Of a DNA stretch of 47,657 bases, positions 16,473-25,507 are shown piece by piece. The notes below the pieces were generated by a model. The model ran no database searches. It had not been told where the DNA came from and worked only from the letters and a program-made list of their open reading frames with translations. The DNA lies in NCBI RefSeq assembly GCF_018139695.1, contig NZ_JAGSOG010000034.1, forward strand, positions 1 to 47,657, in the 5' to 3' direction. The DNA is from Actinospica durhamensis. Its GTDB lineage: Bacteria; Actinomycetota; Actinomycetes; Streptomycetales; Catenulisporaceae. The first letter of the stretch is position 1. Each line of letters starts with the position of its first letter. The translations under genes were made by a program, and so were the position numbers.

Positions 16473-17743
16473 GCCAGCGAGCTTACGCGGCGGTGCGTCA
16501 GCCAGCGCTCGGAGATGGCCTCGGAGTAGACCTCCAGGGTCCGTCTGGCGGTATGCGCCCAGCCGAAGCCGGCCGCGTGCCCCCTGGCCTGCTCGCGCAT
16601 CCAGGCCAGCCGGGCCGGGTTCTCCAGCAGCGTGGCGCAGGCGGCGGCGTAGTCCACCGGGTCGTGGCCGGCCACCAGCAGCCCGGAGCGGCCGTCGGCC
16701 ACGGCGGTGCCAAGGCCACCGACCGAGGCCGCGACCACCGGCGTGCCGCAGGCCTGGGCCTCGATCGCCACCAGGCCGAAGGACTCGTTGTAGGAGGGCA
16801 CCACGACCAGGTCGGCGGCGCGGAAGTACTCGGCCAGCCGGTCTTGGTCCACCGGGGGGATGAAGCGCACGTGCCGGGTCACCCCGAGTCGCCGGGCCAG
16901 CCGGGTCAGGTGGTGCGGGGTGGCCTTGCCGCTGCCGCTGGGGCCGCCGACGATCGCCACGACCAGGTCGCGGTAGCGCTCCGGGTCGCGCCGCAGCAGC
17001 TCGGCCGCGGTGTGCAGCAGCACGTCGGGGGCCTTGAGCGGCTGGATCCGGCCGGCGAACATCAGCAGCGGGGCGTCCTGCGGCAGGTCGAGCGCGGCCC
17101 GGGCGGCGCGGCGGTCCCCGGGGGCGAAGCGTTCCAGGCTGACGCCGGGGTGGACCACCGGGACCCGGTCGGCCGGGGCGCCGTAGAGCCGGACCAGCTG
17201 GTCGGCCTCCTGCGCGGTGTTGGCGATCAGCCGGTCCGCGGCGGCCACGACCTGGTCCTCGCCGATCAGCCGGGCGGCCGGCTCGGGCGCGTCGCCGCCG
17301 GCCAGCGCGCCGTTCTTGACCTTCCCCAGGGTGTGCATGGAGTGCACGAGCGGGACGCCCCAGCGCTCCTTGGCCAGCCAGCCGACCTGGCCGGAGAGCC
17401 AGTAGTGCGAGTGGATCAGGCCGTAGTGGCCGGGGTCGTGGAAGGCCTCGGTGCGCAGCACGCCTGAGGTGAACGCGCACAGCTGGCCGGGCAGGTCCTC
17501 CTTGGACAGCCCCTCGTAGGGGCCGGCCGTGACGTGGCGCACCAGCACGCCGGGCGCGAGCTCGACCGTGGGCGGCAGGTCGCCGCTGGTGGCGCGGGTG
17601 AAGATCTCGACCTCGGTGCCCTGGGCGGCGAGTTGCCGGGAGAGCTCGACGATGTAGACGTTCATGCCACCGGCGTCCCCCGTCCCCGGTCGGGCAAGGG
17701 GGGACGTGTGCACGGAGAGCATGGCTATCCGCCGGGGCTTCAC
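16469..17743 (-). CDS. mshA: D-inositol-3-phosphate glycosyltransferase MshA
   Basis: MshA starts mycothiol synthesis by joining GlcNAc from UDP-GlcNAc to inositol 3-phosphate. The 424-residue GT4-type protein shows the N-terminal family signature ([24 protein letters not shown]), [12 protein letters not shown], the donor-binding [14 protein letters not shown] and the EX7E motif region [20 protein letters not shown]. The start is GTG 17743 with GAGGAG 9 bases upstream. mshD is also in the window. Confidence 0.95.
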   Translation of the reverse strand: MKPRRIAMLSVHTSPLARPGTGDAGGMNVYIVELSRQLAAQGTEVEIFTRATSGDLPPTVELAPGVLVRHVTAGPYEGLSKEDLPGQLCAFTSGVLRTEAFHDPGHYGLIHSHYWLSGQVGWLAKERWGVPLVHSMHTLGKVKNGALAGGDAPEPAARLIGEDQVVAAADRLIANTAQEADQLVRLYGAPADRVPVVHPGVSLERFAPGDRRAARAALDLPQDAPLLMFAGRIQPLKAPDVLLHTAAELLRRDPERYRDLVVAIVGGPSGSGKATPHHLTRLARRLGVTRHVRFIPPVDQDRLAEYFRAADLVVVPSYNESFGLVAIEAQACGTPVVAASVGGLGTAVADGRSGLLVAGHDPVDYAAACATLLENPARLAWMREQARGHAAGFGWAHTARRTLEVYSEAISERWLTHRRVSSLA

Positions 17744-17928
17744 GATTTCTCACTCCTCACGGCTGAGCACTCCTCGGGCCAAACGTGGGAACCTGCCGTA
17801 CGGTCGCGGTATTCCCGGGAGCGGGAGCGGCCGGGCGGGCGAGCCCGGCCTGCCCACCGCGTGCGCGCGGCGTGCGGGCCCGGCGGACTCGGCGCGGAGG
17901 GCGGGCGCCGGTTTGGGACAATGGCGCC

Positions 17929-18675
17929 ATGACGCAACCTATAGCGGTAGTGACGGGCGCGAGCAGCGGGATCGGCGAGGCCACGGCGCGGCGCCTGGCG
18001 GCCGAGGGCTTCGACCTGGTGATCGGAGCCCGGCGGCTGGACCGTCTGGAGAAGCTGGCGGCCGAGATCGGGGCCCGCGCGGTCGAGCTCGACGTCACCG
18101 ACGAGGCCTCGGTGGCCGCGTTCACCGAATGGGTACCGGAGTGCGCCGTCCTGGTGAACAACGCGGGCGGCGCGCGCGGGCTGGCCCCGGCGGCCGAGAC
18201 CGCGATCGAGGACTGGCGCTGGATGTACGAGGTGAACGTGCTCGGCTCGGTGCGCATGGTCCAGGCGCTGCTGCCGTCGATGCTGCGCTACGGGCGCGGG
18301 CATGTCGTGAACATCACCTCGGTCGCCGGCCTGGGCGTCTACGAGGGCGGCTCCGGGTACACCGCGGCCAAGCACGCCCAGCACGCGCTGAGCGAGACGC
18401 TGCGGCTCGAGCTCAACGGCCGGCCGGTGCGGGTGACCGAGATCGCCCCCGGCATGGTCAAGACCGACGAGTTCTCGCTTAACCGCTTCGCCGGCGACCA
18501 GAACCGGGCCGACTCGGTGTACTCCGGGGTGGCCGAGCCGCTGCTGGCCGAGGACATCGCGGACTGCGTGGCCTTCGCCGTGACCCGTCCCCCGCACGTG
18601 GACGTGGACCTGCTGGTGGTGCGCCCGCTGGCCCAGGCGGCCTCGCACAAGGTGCACCGGGTGCAGGGGAACTGA
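17929..18675 (+). CDS. Short-chain dehydrogenase/reductase
   Basis: A 248-residue classical SDR: cofactor motif TGASSGIG (residues 9-16), NNAG, catalytic Ser131, Tyr144 and Lys148 (YTAAK). GARRLDR after the second strand suggests NADP(H). It is closest in style to the YdfG-like serine/3-hydroxy acid dehydrogenase group; the substrate is unknown. It is divergent from mshA and is followed after 8 bases by a methyltransferase, probably in one transcript. ATG 17929 is chosen because the SDR fold begins directly after it. Confidence 0.88.
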   Translation: MTQPIAVVTGASSGIGEATARRLAAEGFDLVIGARRLDRLEKLAAEIGARAVELDVTDEASVAAFTEWVPECAVLVNNAGGARGLAPAAETAIEDWRWMYEVNVLGSVRMVQALLPSMLRYGRGHVVNITSVAGLGVYEGGSGYTAAKHAQHALSETLRLELNGRPVRVTEIAPGMVKTDEFSLNRFAGDQNRADSVYSGVAEPLLAEDIADCVAFAVTRPPHVDVDLLVVRPLAQAASHKVHRVQGN

Positions 18676-18683
18676 CCGCTGCC

Positions 18684-19478
18684 GTGACCGCAAGGACCCG
18701 ACCGGTCGGCACCGTCACCCGCGGTACGACGGCGCCGAACCGGCTGCGGCGGGTGGACCGCTGGCTGCTGGGCACGCACCAGCGGCTGCTGTGGCGGGCG
18801 CCGGAGCGTGCCCTGGCGGTGGACCTGGGCTACGGCGCGTACCCGGTGACGACGGTGGAGTGGGCCGAGCGGCTGTGGACGCGCCGGCCCGACCTCGAGG
18901 TGCTCGGCCTGGAGATCGACCCGGCCCGGGTGGCCGCGGGCGCGGCCTACCGGCGTCCTGGTCTCGAGTTCCGGCTCGGCGGCTTCGAGCTGCCGGTGCC
19001 GCGCGACCCGGTGCTGCTGCGTGCGTTCAACGTGCTGCGCCAGTACGACGAGGGCGCGGTGGCCGAGGTCTGGGCGGGGCTGTGCGCGCGGCTGGCTCCG
19101 GGCGGGCTGCTGATGGAGGGCACCTGTTCGGAGAACGGCCGGATCGCGGTGTGGGCCGGCCTTGACCGGCAGGGCCCGCAGACGCTGAGTTTCGCCGCGC
19201 GGCTCGGCTCGCTGGAGAGCCCGGCGATCTTCGCGCAGCGGCTGCCCAAGGCCTTGATCCACCGCAACGTCCCGGGCGAGCCGGTGCACGCGTTCCTGCG
19301 GGACTGGGACCGGGCCTGGGCCGCCTGCGCACCGCTGGGCGCGTTCGGCGCCCGCCAGCGCTGGATCGGCGCGGCCCGGATGCTCACCGCCGACTGGCCG
19401 GTGCTGGACCGGGAGAACCGTTGGCGCCTGGGCGAACTGACGGTGCGTTGGGAGGCGCTGCGCCCGCTCAGGTCGTAG
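18684..19478 (+). CDS. Class I SAM-dependent methyltransferase-like protein
   Basis: The 264-residue protein has a SAM-binding motif I (ALAVDLGYGAYPVTT), an acidic end of strand two (VLGLEIDPARV), and later ARLAPGGLLMEGTCSENGR, where the post-motif region is typical of class I methyltransferases. The substrate is unknown. The same family occurs near mshA in Streptomyces, as I recall. GTG 18684 starts 8 bases after the SDR stop. Confidence 0.78.
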   Translation: MTARTRPVGTVTRGTTAPNRLRRVDRWLLGTHQRLLWRAPERALAVDLGYGAYPVTTVEWAERLWTRRPDLEVLGLEIDPARVAAGAAYRRPGLEFRLGGFELPVPRDPVLLRAFNVLRQYDEGAVAEVWAGLCARLAPGGLLMEGTCSENGRIAVWAGLDRQGPQTLSFAARLGSLESPAIFAQRLPKALIHRNVPGEPVHAFLRDWDRAWAACAPLGAFGARQRWIGAARMLTADWPVLDRENRWRLGELTVRWEALRPLRS

Positions 19479-19556
19479 CGCGGCGACGGCGTGCGTTGAT
19501 GGGGGCGTGTGTCGACGACGGTCCCGAATCAGGGCCGGAAAGGCCGGAGAAAAGGC

Positions 19557-19702
19557 CTGCGGTCTCGGCAGAGCTCGCGGGGGGTAGCTCGGCCGAGACC
19601 GCAGAAGTGGTGCTCAAGGCACCTTCCGAGGGTCGGGCACCCTCGGATCACGGGGCTTTCCGGTAAACCGGTCCGCCCCGACCTTGGGGGGTGATGCTCA
19701 CC
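19557..19702. ncRNA. Structured intergenic region with five consecutive hairpins
   Basis: Five inverted repeats follow one another: 19557-19604 (13 bp plus 5 bp, 10-base loop), 19609-19623 (5 bp), 19625-19647 (9 bp, 5-base loop), 19670-19681 (5 bp) and 19690-19702 (5 bp). The first probably terminates the methyltransferase transcript. The series is longer than a terminator needs. I match it to no known riboswitch or RNA family, and the strand is undecided. Confidence 0.4.
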
Positions 19703-19786
19703 TTGCCAGGCGAGGCTTAGCCGGTTGTGAAGCCGCGTTGAGAATCATGTGAAAAGCCGCACCGTCAATACCCTGACGCATGGCCG

Positions 19787-19805
19787 GGACCGGCGAAGCC
19801 GGTTC
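19787..19805 (-). terminator. Possible terminator after the DUF2516 gene
   Basis: A short hairpin (ACCGGC, GAA loop, GCCGGT, extended by weak pairs) lies about 10 bases beyond the DUF2516 stop. It has no T-run, so the call is tentative. Confidence 0.35.
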
Positions 19806-19813
19806 GGCACCGC

Positions 19814-20167
19814 TCACCAGGGGCCGTACGGTCCGTCCGGGCGCCTGTCGCGCGGGTTGCGGCCCCCGCGCCGCGCGGATCCGGCCTGCTCACGCAGCGC
19901 CGGACGCACGTCCACCATGTAGATGATCGCGGCCGCGGTGCCGACGATGGTCAGGATCTGGGTGACCCCGCCCCACATCAGGTCGTAGAACGCGGCGATG
20001 CCCAGGAACAGCAGCCAGGCCACCTTGGTGAGCTTGTTCGCGGCCACGTAGGCGCTGGAAGGCCGGATCGCCGCGTCCACGAACGCGTAGACCTTGAAGC
20101 AGGTCAGCGCGAGGAGCAGCAGGTTGAGCACATTGAAGAACGTCGAGGTGATCAGTCCGCTGCCCAT
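19814..20167 (-). CDS. DUF2516 family membrane protein
   Basis: The 117-residue protein has three hydrophobic helices (NVLNLLLLALTCFKVYAFVDAA, KVAWLLFLGIAAFYDLMW, ILTIVGTAAAIIYMVDVRPAL) and a basic, Gly/Arg/Pro-rich cytosolic tail. This matches the DUF2516 family (Rv0476 in M. tuberculosis, from memory). It sits downstream of the HbhA-like gene, as in mycobacteria. Function is unknown. ATG 20167 is used. Confidence 0.88.
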   Translation of the reverse strand: MGSGLITSTFFNVLNLLLLALTCFKVYAFVDAAIRPSSAYVAANKLTKVAWLLFLGIAAFYDLMWGGVTQILTIVGTAAAIIYMVDVRPALREQAGSARRGGRNPRDRRPDGPYGPW

Positions 20168-20310
20168 CTGGGTTTCCTTTGACGTCTAGGTCGGGGCGAG
20201 GGCACGGCGTCACACCGTGTCCTCGCCTTCCACGCTACCTTCCGTACCCGGCGCGGTGAAGTTCACCGCGTCCCGCCCGCATTCGCCCGTGCGTGCCGCG
20301 TCGGGCCGAG

Positions 20311-20359
20311 GCGGGCCGGCACGGGTCTGCGCGGGCCGGCACGGGTCTGCGCGGGCCGG
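20311..20359. repeat. 20-bp direct repeat, 2.45 exact copies
   Basis: Two exact 20-base units (20311-20330, 20331-20350) and nine bases of a third lie immediately beyond the HbhA-like stop codon. Each unit begins GCGGGCCGGCACGG. They may reflect replication slippage. Confidence 0.85.
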
Positions 20360-20364
20360 TCGGG

Positions 20365-21057
20365 CTACGCCTCGCTGTCGTCCGCGGTGCGCGGCGCCTT
20401 GGGCGCGCTGGCCCGCTTGCGCGCGGCCCGCTTCGGCGCGGTCGGGTCCGCCGCGCCCGCCTCGTCGGAGACCTCCTCGGCCGCGATGAACACGGCGGCG
20501 GCCTCGGCCGCGCTCTGGGCCTCGTCGGTCGGCAGGTCGAACACGTCCTCGGGCAGCGTCGCCGAGGCGTGCTCGGCGCCGGTCAGCTCGTCCTCGTCGC
20601 TCAGCTGCTCGACCACGACGGTGACCGCGGGCTCGCCGGCCTCGCCGGAACCGCCCTCACCCGCGCCGGTATAGCGCCCGACCACGACCTTGCCGCGCTC
20701 GGCGAGCTCGTCGTAGGTCTCCACGGCCTTGCCGGCCGCCTCGAGCAGCCGTCCGACCTGCTGCAGCGCCACGGTCTGGGCCCGGTCACGCAGTGCGGCG
20801 GCGTCCGGACGGGCGGCCTTGCCCACCGTGTCCTGCACCGTCGCGCTCACCCTGGCCAGGTGCTCGGGGGCCTCCGCCGCGATGCGGGTGGCCAGCGTGC
20901 TCAGGGCCGCGCTCGCCTCGGCCAGCTTGGCCGGGGCGTCCTTGAACCTGTCGGGGGCGTCCTTGAGCTTCTCCGCGGCCAGGTCGCCCGCGCCGGCCAG
21001 GGCGTAGAGCGGCTTGGGGTCGCTGAGGGTCTTGCGGATGTCGTCACTCATGTTCAT
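20365..21057 (-). CDS. HbhA-like helical surface protein
   Basis: The 230-residue protein is mostly alpha-helical and Ala/Glu/Lys rich, beginning MSDDIRKTLSDPKPLYALAGAGDLAAEKL, which resembles the start of heparin-binding hemagglutinin (HbhA). RYTGAG and acidic segments follow. The C-terminal tail has a modest basic stretch (PKRAARKRASAPKAP) instead of the long Lys/Ala/Pro repeats that give mycobacterial HbhA its heparin binding. The order HTH regulator, hbhA, DUF2516 equals Rv0474-Rv0476. ATG 21057 overlaps the regulator gene end by 14 bases; ATG 21051 is an alternative. Confidence 0.75.
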   Translation of the reverse strand: MNMSDDIRKTLSDPKPLYALAGAGDLAAEKLKDAPDRFKDAPAKLAEASAALSTLATRIAAEAPEHLARVSATVQDTVGKAARPDAAALRDRAQTVALQQVGRLLEAAGKAVETYDELAERGKVVVGRYTGAGEGGSGEAGEPAVTVVVEQLSDEDELTGAEHASATLPEDVFDLPTDEAQSAAEAAAVFIAAEEVSDEAGAADPTAPKRAARKRASAPKAPRTADDSEA

Positions 21058-21457
21058 CGGTGGTACCGCCTTCCTGCCCGCGGAAGGAGAGGTAGATCTC
21101 CCGCAGGGCGACTTTCTGACGAGTGGTCAGGTGCGGGTCGGCCGTGATCGCCGCGAGCACCCCGCCCGCCGCGGCCCGGTCGGCCTCCTCGCCCCGCTCC
21201 GCTCGCTCCTGCTCCCCGTCGAGCAGCCCGGCCCGCACGTACAGCGTCTCCGCCGAGATCTGCAGGGCCTTGGCGAGTTGTTGGAGCACATCGGCACTGG
21301 GCTTGCGCAGCCCGCGCTCGATCTGGCTGAGGTAGGGGTTGGACACCCCGGCCGCCGTGGCCAACTGGCGCAGCGAGTACTGGGCGCCCTCCCGCTGTTC
21401 GCGGATATAGGCGCCGAGCTGCGCGAGCCGGACCGGGCCGAGGTGCAGGTCTGTCAC
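21044..21457 (-). CDS. XRE-family helix-turn-helix regulator
   Basis: This protein of 137 residues carries a Cro/CI-type helix-turn-helix domain (LGAYIREQREGAQYSLRQLATAAGVSNPYLSQIERG with LRKPSADVLQQLAKAL). A helical C-terminal region ends in LTTRQKVALREIYLSF. It corresponds to the regulator upstream of hbhA in mycobacteria (Rv0474). GTG 21457 is chosen since conserved sequence begins there, although its GGGAGG is very close; a TTG at 21493 is the only longer option. A 20-bp inverted repeat just upstream suggests autoregulation. Confidence 0.85.
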   Translation of the reverse strand: MTDLHLGPVRLAQLGAYIREQREGAQYSLRQLATAAGVSNPYLSQIERGLRKPSADVLQQLAKALQISAETLYVRAGLLDGEQERAERGEEADRAAAGGVLAAITADPHLTTRQKVALREIYLSFRGQEGGTTDEHE

Positions 21458-21477
21458 GCCTCCCAGTGTGCGCCCGA

Positions 21478-21497
21478 GTGCTTGCAAAAGCAAGCAC
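21478..21497. promoter_or_regulatory. Inverted-repeat operator candidate upstream of the HTH gene
   Basis: GTGCTTGC and GCAAGCAC are perfect arms around AAAA, 21-40 bases upstream of the regulator start. The symmetric 8-4-8 form fits a dimeric helix-turn-helix repressor binding its own promoter. Confidence 0.5.
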
Positions 21498-21538
21498 GCC
21501 GTTAGCTGGTGGCGTGCGCGGCGTGTCGAGGGCGGCGG

Positions 21539-24355
21539 TCAGCCGTTCTCGAAGACGCCGAACAGGTCGAGGACGACCTGGGCGGTTCCTTTGCCGCCGA
21601 GGTAGAACCCGATGTCGTAGTAGCTCTGCAGGTCGCTCTCGGTGCCGGGCGGAACGATGACCAGGTTCGGCACCGTCTGGCCGGTCAGGTAGTTGAGATT
21701 CGAGGTGCTCGGCACCGTCGAGGCGGTGGCCAGGGTGAACGGGTAGACGGAGAGGAAGCCGTTGCCGGTCGGCGAGACGACGGTGGCGTTGAGCACGGCG
21801 CCGCGGATGACGGAGTCCTGGGTGAACTGCAGGTAGTCGATCGCGCCGGCCTCGACCGGGCTCTGGCCCTTGCGCGTGTCCAGGACGCGCTCGGGCGCGG
21901 CGAGTGGCAGGTAGGCGTCGGCTCCGGTGCCGGACTCGGTGTAGCCGAACGCGTCGGCGATCAGGTCGACCGGGCTCGAGCCGTTGTTGTGCAGGACGAT
22001 CTGGCCGTTCGTGCCGACCGGGACGATCGCCATGTTCGCCTCGGCCCCGCCCGCGGGATAGTTCAGGTTGGAGACCGTGGGCAGGGTCTCGCCGGCCGGG
22101 TACGCGGTAATCACGCCGTTCGCGGTGGCGTCGACCGCGGTCAGGTTCAGCGCGACGGCCGTCGGCCCGCTGGACGGGATGGCGCCGCCGCCCGCGCCGT
22201 TCACGGTCAGTGTGATCTGGCCGTTGGCCGGGATCTTCGCGGCCTTGCCGGTTCCGGTGCCCTTGCGGGTGTCCAGGATCCGGGTCGGATTCAGCGCGGT
22301 GTACTCGCTCGCGACCTGCTCGCTGAAGTAGCCGGCGACGTCCGCGACGACCTGGGTCCTGCCCGCCGAGTTGTTGTAGAAGTCGACGACGCCGTTCGCA
22401 CCGACCGGTACGACCACCAGGTTCGGTACGTTCTGGCCGGTCCGGAAGTTGAGGTTCGAGGTGGACGGGCGGGCCACCGCCGTACCGCCGCGGGTCTCGT
22501 CGCCGTACACCGTCAGCACGCCGTTCGCGGTCGGGGCGACCGCTGTCACGTTGAGTACCACGGCGGAGATCCCGGCCGGGATCGTCGCGCCGCTGGTGCC
22601 CGCCCCGGCGACCTTCAGCTTGAGCGTCCCGTCCGAGGCGACAGGTGCGGTGGACGCACCGAGGCCCTTGCGGGTGTCCAGGATCCGCACCGGCCCGTAT
22701 GCGGTGTACTCGGAACCGGCGGTCTGCACTCCGGAGACGGAGTTCGAGACGTAGTCGTGGCCGCCGTCGGTGTACGTGATGGAGATGTCGTAGGTGCCGA
22801 GCTGCGCGTAGGAGTGCGTGCCGGTTCCGGTGTCACCGCCGAAGCCCACGTCGGTCTGAGTCCCGTCGCCCCACGAGACCTGCGGATCATCGCCGACATA
22901 GAACGTCGTCTCCCCGGTAATCCCGAAGCTGAGAGTGACGCCGAGTGCGCTGGAATCGGTCACGCTGAAGGAGATCGCGAGATTCGGATTCACACCGGTG
23001 TACTGGACGGCGCCGCGCGAGGTGTACGGGGAGGTTCCGTAGTAGTCCGTGCCGGCCATGCCCGGGGCACCGGTGTTCGCATTGCCGACGACCGGCGTCT
23101 GGTTCGTCGGGATGATCGGGTAACCGGGAACGGTGTCGCCGCCGGACGACGCCGGCTGCATGTCGAACACCGAGGTCTCGTCGATGTCGTGAGCGCCCTG
23201 CGCGGAGGCCGTCTGGAACCCGGCCAACGTGCCGTAGGCGGTCCCGCCCCAACTGTAGGGGTCGTTCGCGTAGCCGGTCAGTGGGTTGAAATAGTTGTAG
23301 TCGCTGACGGTACCGGAGACCGACGCCGCGGCGACGGTGACGCTCGGCTGCCAGCCGAGGTCCGCGCCGGTGCAGTACTTCTCCGAGGTGCCGACGCCCC
23401 ATGCGTCGGAGATCGGCTCGATGACGTTGTTCTCGATGGATACGCCGGTCGATGCGCCTTCGACGTCGACGGCTCCGTCGCAGCTCTGCATGATCGTGTT
23501 GCCGACGACGTCGAGTCCGGTGACGCCGACCGCGGCGATCGGTTCGTCGATGATCAGGTTGCTGGCCAGGTCGATGTTCTTCGCCCCCGAGGCGATCTGC
23601 ACTGCGTCGGCGCCCGCCTCCCAGCTCTCGACCGGGCCCAGAAAGCTGTGGCTGACCGTCACATCGCTGGAGGCGCCGTCCACACTCACGGCCGTCACGG
23701 GGATGGTGGCTTCGGTCATGGAGAGAGAATCCAGGGTGATCCCGGCCGAGCCTTTGATGGAGACAAGGGGCGGGGCCACGTTCGTCGCCCTGAGGGTCAG
23801 ATTGCTCACCGCGACGTCTGACGCGCCGTCGAAGACCAGCGCCGGGCTCGCTGCGATCATCGGCTTACCGCCGACGCCGACGATGGTCAGATCGGACGTG
23901 GTGACCGTGACCGTCGAGGCCTGTTCCCCACCGGCCGCGGTGACCTCGACCGTGTCGCCCGCGGCCGCGGCGTTCACCGCGTCCTGCACGTTGCAGTACG
24001 GGCTCGCCGCGCTGCCGTCCCCGGTGTCCGTCGCGCAGCCCGCCGAGGGAAGCGTCACGTAGACGATCGTGCCGGTCGCGGCCGTGGCGGTGGAGGCGGA
24101 CGCACGCAGCACCGCCAGATGGTTTGTTGTGTCCTGCCAGACAGACTTCTGCAGCCGCACGGTGTTCCCGGCCGGGGAACTGTAGGTCTTGAACCCGGCC
24201 GCCGCCGCCAGCGATGTGGCGGTGGTCTGTGACGTCGCGGACGCGGACACCGGATCGGCGGGCGCGGACGAAGCCGCGCCCGCCGTCGAAGGCACCAGGC
24301 CGATGCCGGCCACACCGGCTATGAGCAGCGGAAACACAGACCTACGGCGCAGCAC
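21539..24355 (-). CDS. Large secreted beta-helix protein with three LDTR/SNLN domains
   Basis: The 938-residue product begins with a signal peptide (RRRSVFPLLIAGVAGIGL, probable cut after STAGA). Residues about 90-440 look like a right-handed parallel beta-helix (YCNVQDAVNAAAAGDTVEV, many IxxNxI-like turns). A PKD-like stretch lies near 495-545 (SWGDGTQTD, GTYDISITYTD). Three copies of a domain of about 125 residues fill 548-938; each has (I/V)LDTRKG near its start, SNLNY or SNLNF in the middle and a D(V/A/L)FGY-like end. A homologous protein lies at 39.5-42.1 kb. GTG 24355 has GGAGGG 5 bases upstream. It is probably surface-attached; the ligand is unknown. Confidence 0.8.
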   Translation of the reverse strand: MLRRRSVFPLLIAGVAGIGLVPSTAGAASSAPADPVSASATSQTTATSLAAAAGFKTYSSPAGNTVRLQKSVWQDTTNHLAVLRASASTATAATGTIVYVTLPSAGCATDTGDGSAASPYCNVQDAVNAAAAGDTVEVTAAGGEQASTVTVTTSDLTIVGVGGKPMIAASPALVFDGASDVAVSNLTLRATNVAPPLVSIKGSAGITLDSLSMTEATIPVTAVSVDGASSDVTVSHSFLGPVESWEAGADAVQIASGAKNIDLASNLIIDEPIAAVGVTGLDVVGNTIMQSCDGAVDVEGASTGVSIENNVIEPISDAWGVGTSEKYCTGADLGWQPSVTVAAASVSGTVSDYNYFNPLTGYANDPYSWGGTAYGTLAGFQTASAQGAHDIDETSVFDMQPASSGGDTVPGYPIIPTNQTPVVGNANTGAPGMAGTDYYGTSPYTSRGAVQYTGVNPNLAISFSVTDSSALGVTLSFGITGETTFYVGDDPQVSWGDGTQTDVGFGGDTGTGTHSYAQLGTYDISITYTDGGHDYVSNSVSGVQTAGSEYTAYGPVRILDTRKGLGASTAPVASDGTLKLKVAGAGTSGATIPAGISAVVLNVTAVAPTANGVLTVYGDETRGGTAVARPSTSNLNFRTGQNVPNLVVVPVGANGVVDFYNNSAGRTQVVADVAGYFSEQVASEYTALNPTRILDTRKGTGTGKAAKIPANGQITLTVNGAGGGAIPSSGPTAVALNLTAVDATANGVITAYPAGETLPTVSNLNYPAGGAEANMAIVPVGTNGQIVLHNNGSSPVDLIADAFGYTESGTGADAYLPLAAPERVLDTRKGQSPVEAGAIDYLQFTQDSVIRGAVLNATVVSPTGNGFLSVYPFTLATASTVPSTSNLNYLTGQTVPNLVIVPPGTESDLQSYYDIGFYLGGKGTAQVVLDLFGVFENG

Positions 24356-24497
24356 TGCAACCCTCCCCAGGCAGCACCGGGCACAGCGCGCAGTGCTGGA
24401 ACAGTACTGGACCCTACGCGCCCGTGAAGCTCGCACTCAACAGCTTGCCGTCACAACTCGACGACAGTCGCGGCCGGTCTCGGGCCGCCTCAACCCC

Positions 24498-25481
24498 TCA
24501 GCCGAACACCGGCCGGAGGCTGCCGACCGGGCGGCCGCCGCCGAGCAGGGGGGCGGCGCCGAAGGCGGCTACGTCGGCGTCGGGGATGTCGAGGCGGCGC
24601 AGGGCTTCGGCGAGGATCGGGGCCAGGGTGCGCGGGTTGCCGTCGTTGACCTTGAACGCGAGGGCTCGGCCGTCCGGGAGGGCGGCCACGTACACCGCTT
24701 CGGCACCGGCCTTGGCGAGCAGGCCGGGGACGGCGCGCATGGCGTGGGCGTCGAGCTTCTCCTCGCCGGACATGTACTCGGGGTGCGCGCGCATGGCGTC
24801 GGCGACCCGGCGCGGGTGCTCGCCCGGGTCGGCCAGGACACAGGCGCGTACGGCGCGGGCGAGGCCGAGCAGGGAGACGCCGAGCAGGGGGGCGCCGCAG
24901 CCGTCGACCGCTTCCGCCGCGATGCGCTCGCCGGTCAGGCGCTCGATCGCGCCGCGGCAGGCTTGCTGCACCGGGTGGGCCGGGTCCAGGTAGGTCTCGA
25001 TCGGCCAGCCGTTGACGGCGCAGGTGGCCAGCATCGCGGCGTGCTTGCCCGAGCAGTTGTAGTAGATCGGCGAGGGCTGCTCGCCGCCGCGGTGGAACGC
25101 GATCAGTGCCTGCTCGTCGCCGGGGGCCGCCGCCGGGGTCTGCAGCGCGTCCTCGGACAGGCCGGCTCCGGCCAGGATCTTGCGCACGGCCTCGATGTGG
25201 ATCGGGGCGCCCGCGTGGCTGCCCGCGGCGATGGCGAGCAGTTCGCCTTCGAGGTCGAGGCCCGCGTCGAGCATGCCGGTGGCCTGCATGGGCTTGCTGC
25301 AGGAGCGCGGCAGCAGCGGGGCGGCGGGGTCGCCGATGCTCAGCCCGACCGAGCCGTCCGCCTCGAGCAGGACCAGGCGGCCGCGGTGCACACCCTCCAC
25401 GAAGCCGGACCGGACGATCTCCACCAGGACCGGTTCGGCCTCCTCCGCCGGAACGACGCTGTTCTCGGGTATCACTGCCAT
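24498..25481 (-). CDS. L-asparaginase II family protein
   Basis: The 327-residue protein matches the thermolabile asparaginase group (PF06089-type): VEIVRSGFVEGVHRG near the start, LPRSCSKPMQATGML with the candidate nucleophile region, YYNCSGKHAAMLA, VDGCGAPLLGVSL and VAALPDGRALAFKVNDGNPR. It would hydrolyse asparagine to aspartate and ammonia in the cytosol, as there is no signal peptide. ATG 25481 has AAGGAG 11 bases upstream; GTG 25511 overlaps the RsiG stop as GTGA and is a plausible alternative. Confidence 0.85.
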   Translation of the reverse strand: MAVIPENSVVPAEEAEPVLVEIVRSGFVEGVHRGRLVLLEADGSVGLSIGDPAAPLLPRSCSKPMQATGMLDAGLDLEGELLAIAAGSHAGAPIHIEAVRKILAGAGLSEDALQTPAAAPGDEQALIAFHRGGEQPSPIYYNCSGKHAAMLATCAVNGWPIETYLDPAHPVQQACRGAIERLTGERIAAEAVDGCGAPLLGVSLLGLARAVRACVLADPGEHPRRVADAMRAHPEYMSGEEKLDAHAMRAVPGLLAKAGAEAVYVAALPDGRALAFKVNDGNPRTLAPILAEALRRLDIPDADVAAFGAAPLLGGGRPVGSLRPVFG

Positions 25482-25507
25482 CTCTCGGCTCGCTCCTTGC
25501 TCGCGGT

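Noticed and set aside
15882-17753. A 623-residue frame joining YbjN to upstream sequence
   Set aside because: The N-terminal ~430 residues are a shadow of mshA; the YbjN gene starts at GTG 16472.
19421-19666. An 81-residue frame in the intergenic region
   Set aside because: It overlaps the methyltransferase end and then crosses the large hairpin; there is no ribosome-binding site or domain.
21509-23821. A 770-residue plus-strand frame
   Set aside because: It is antisense to the beta-helix secreted protein, with shadow-like composition and no domain.
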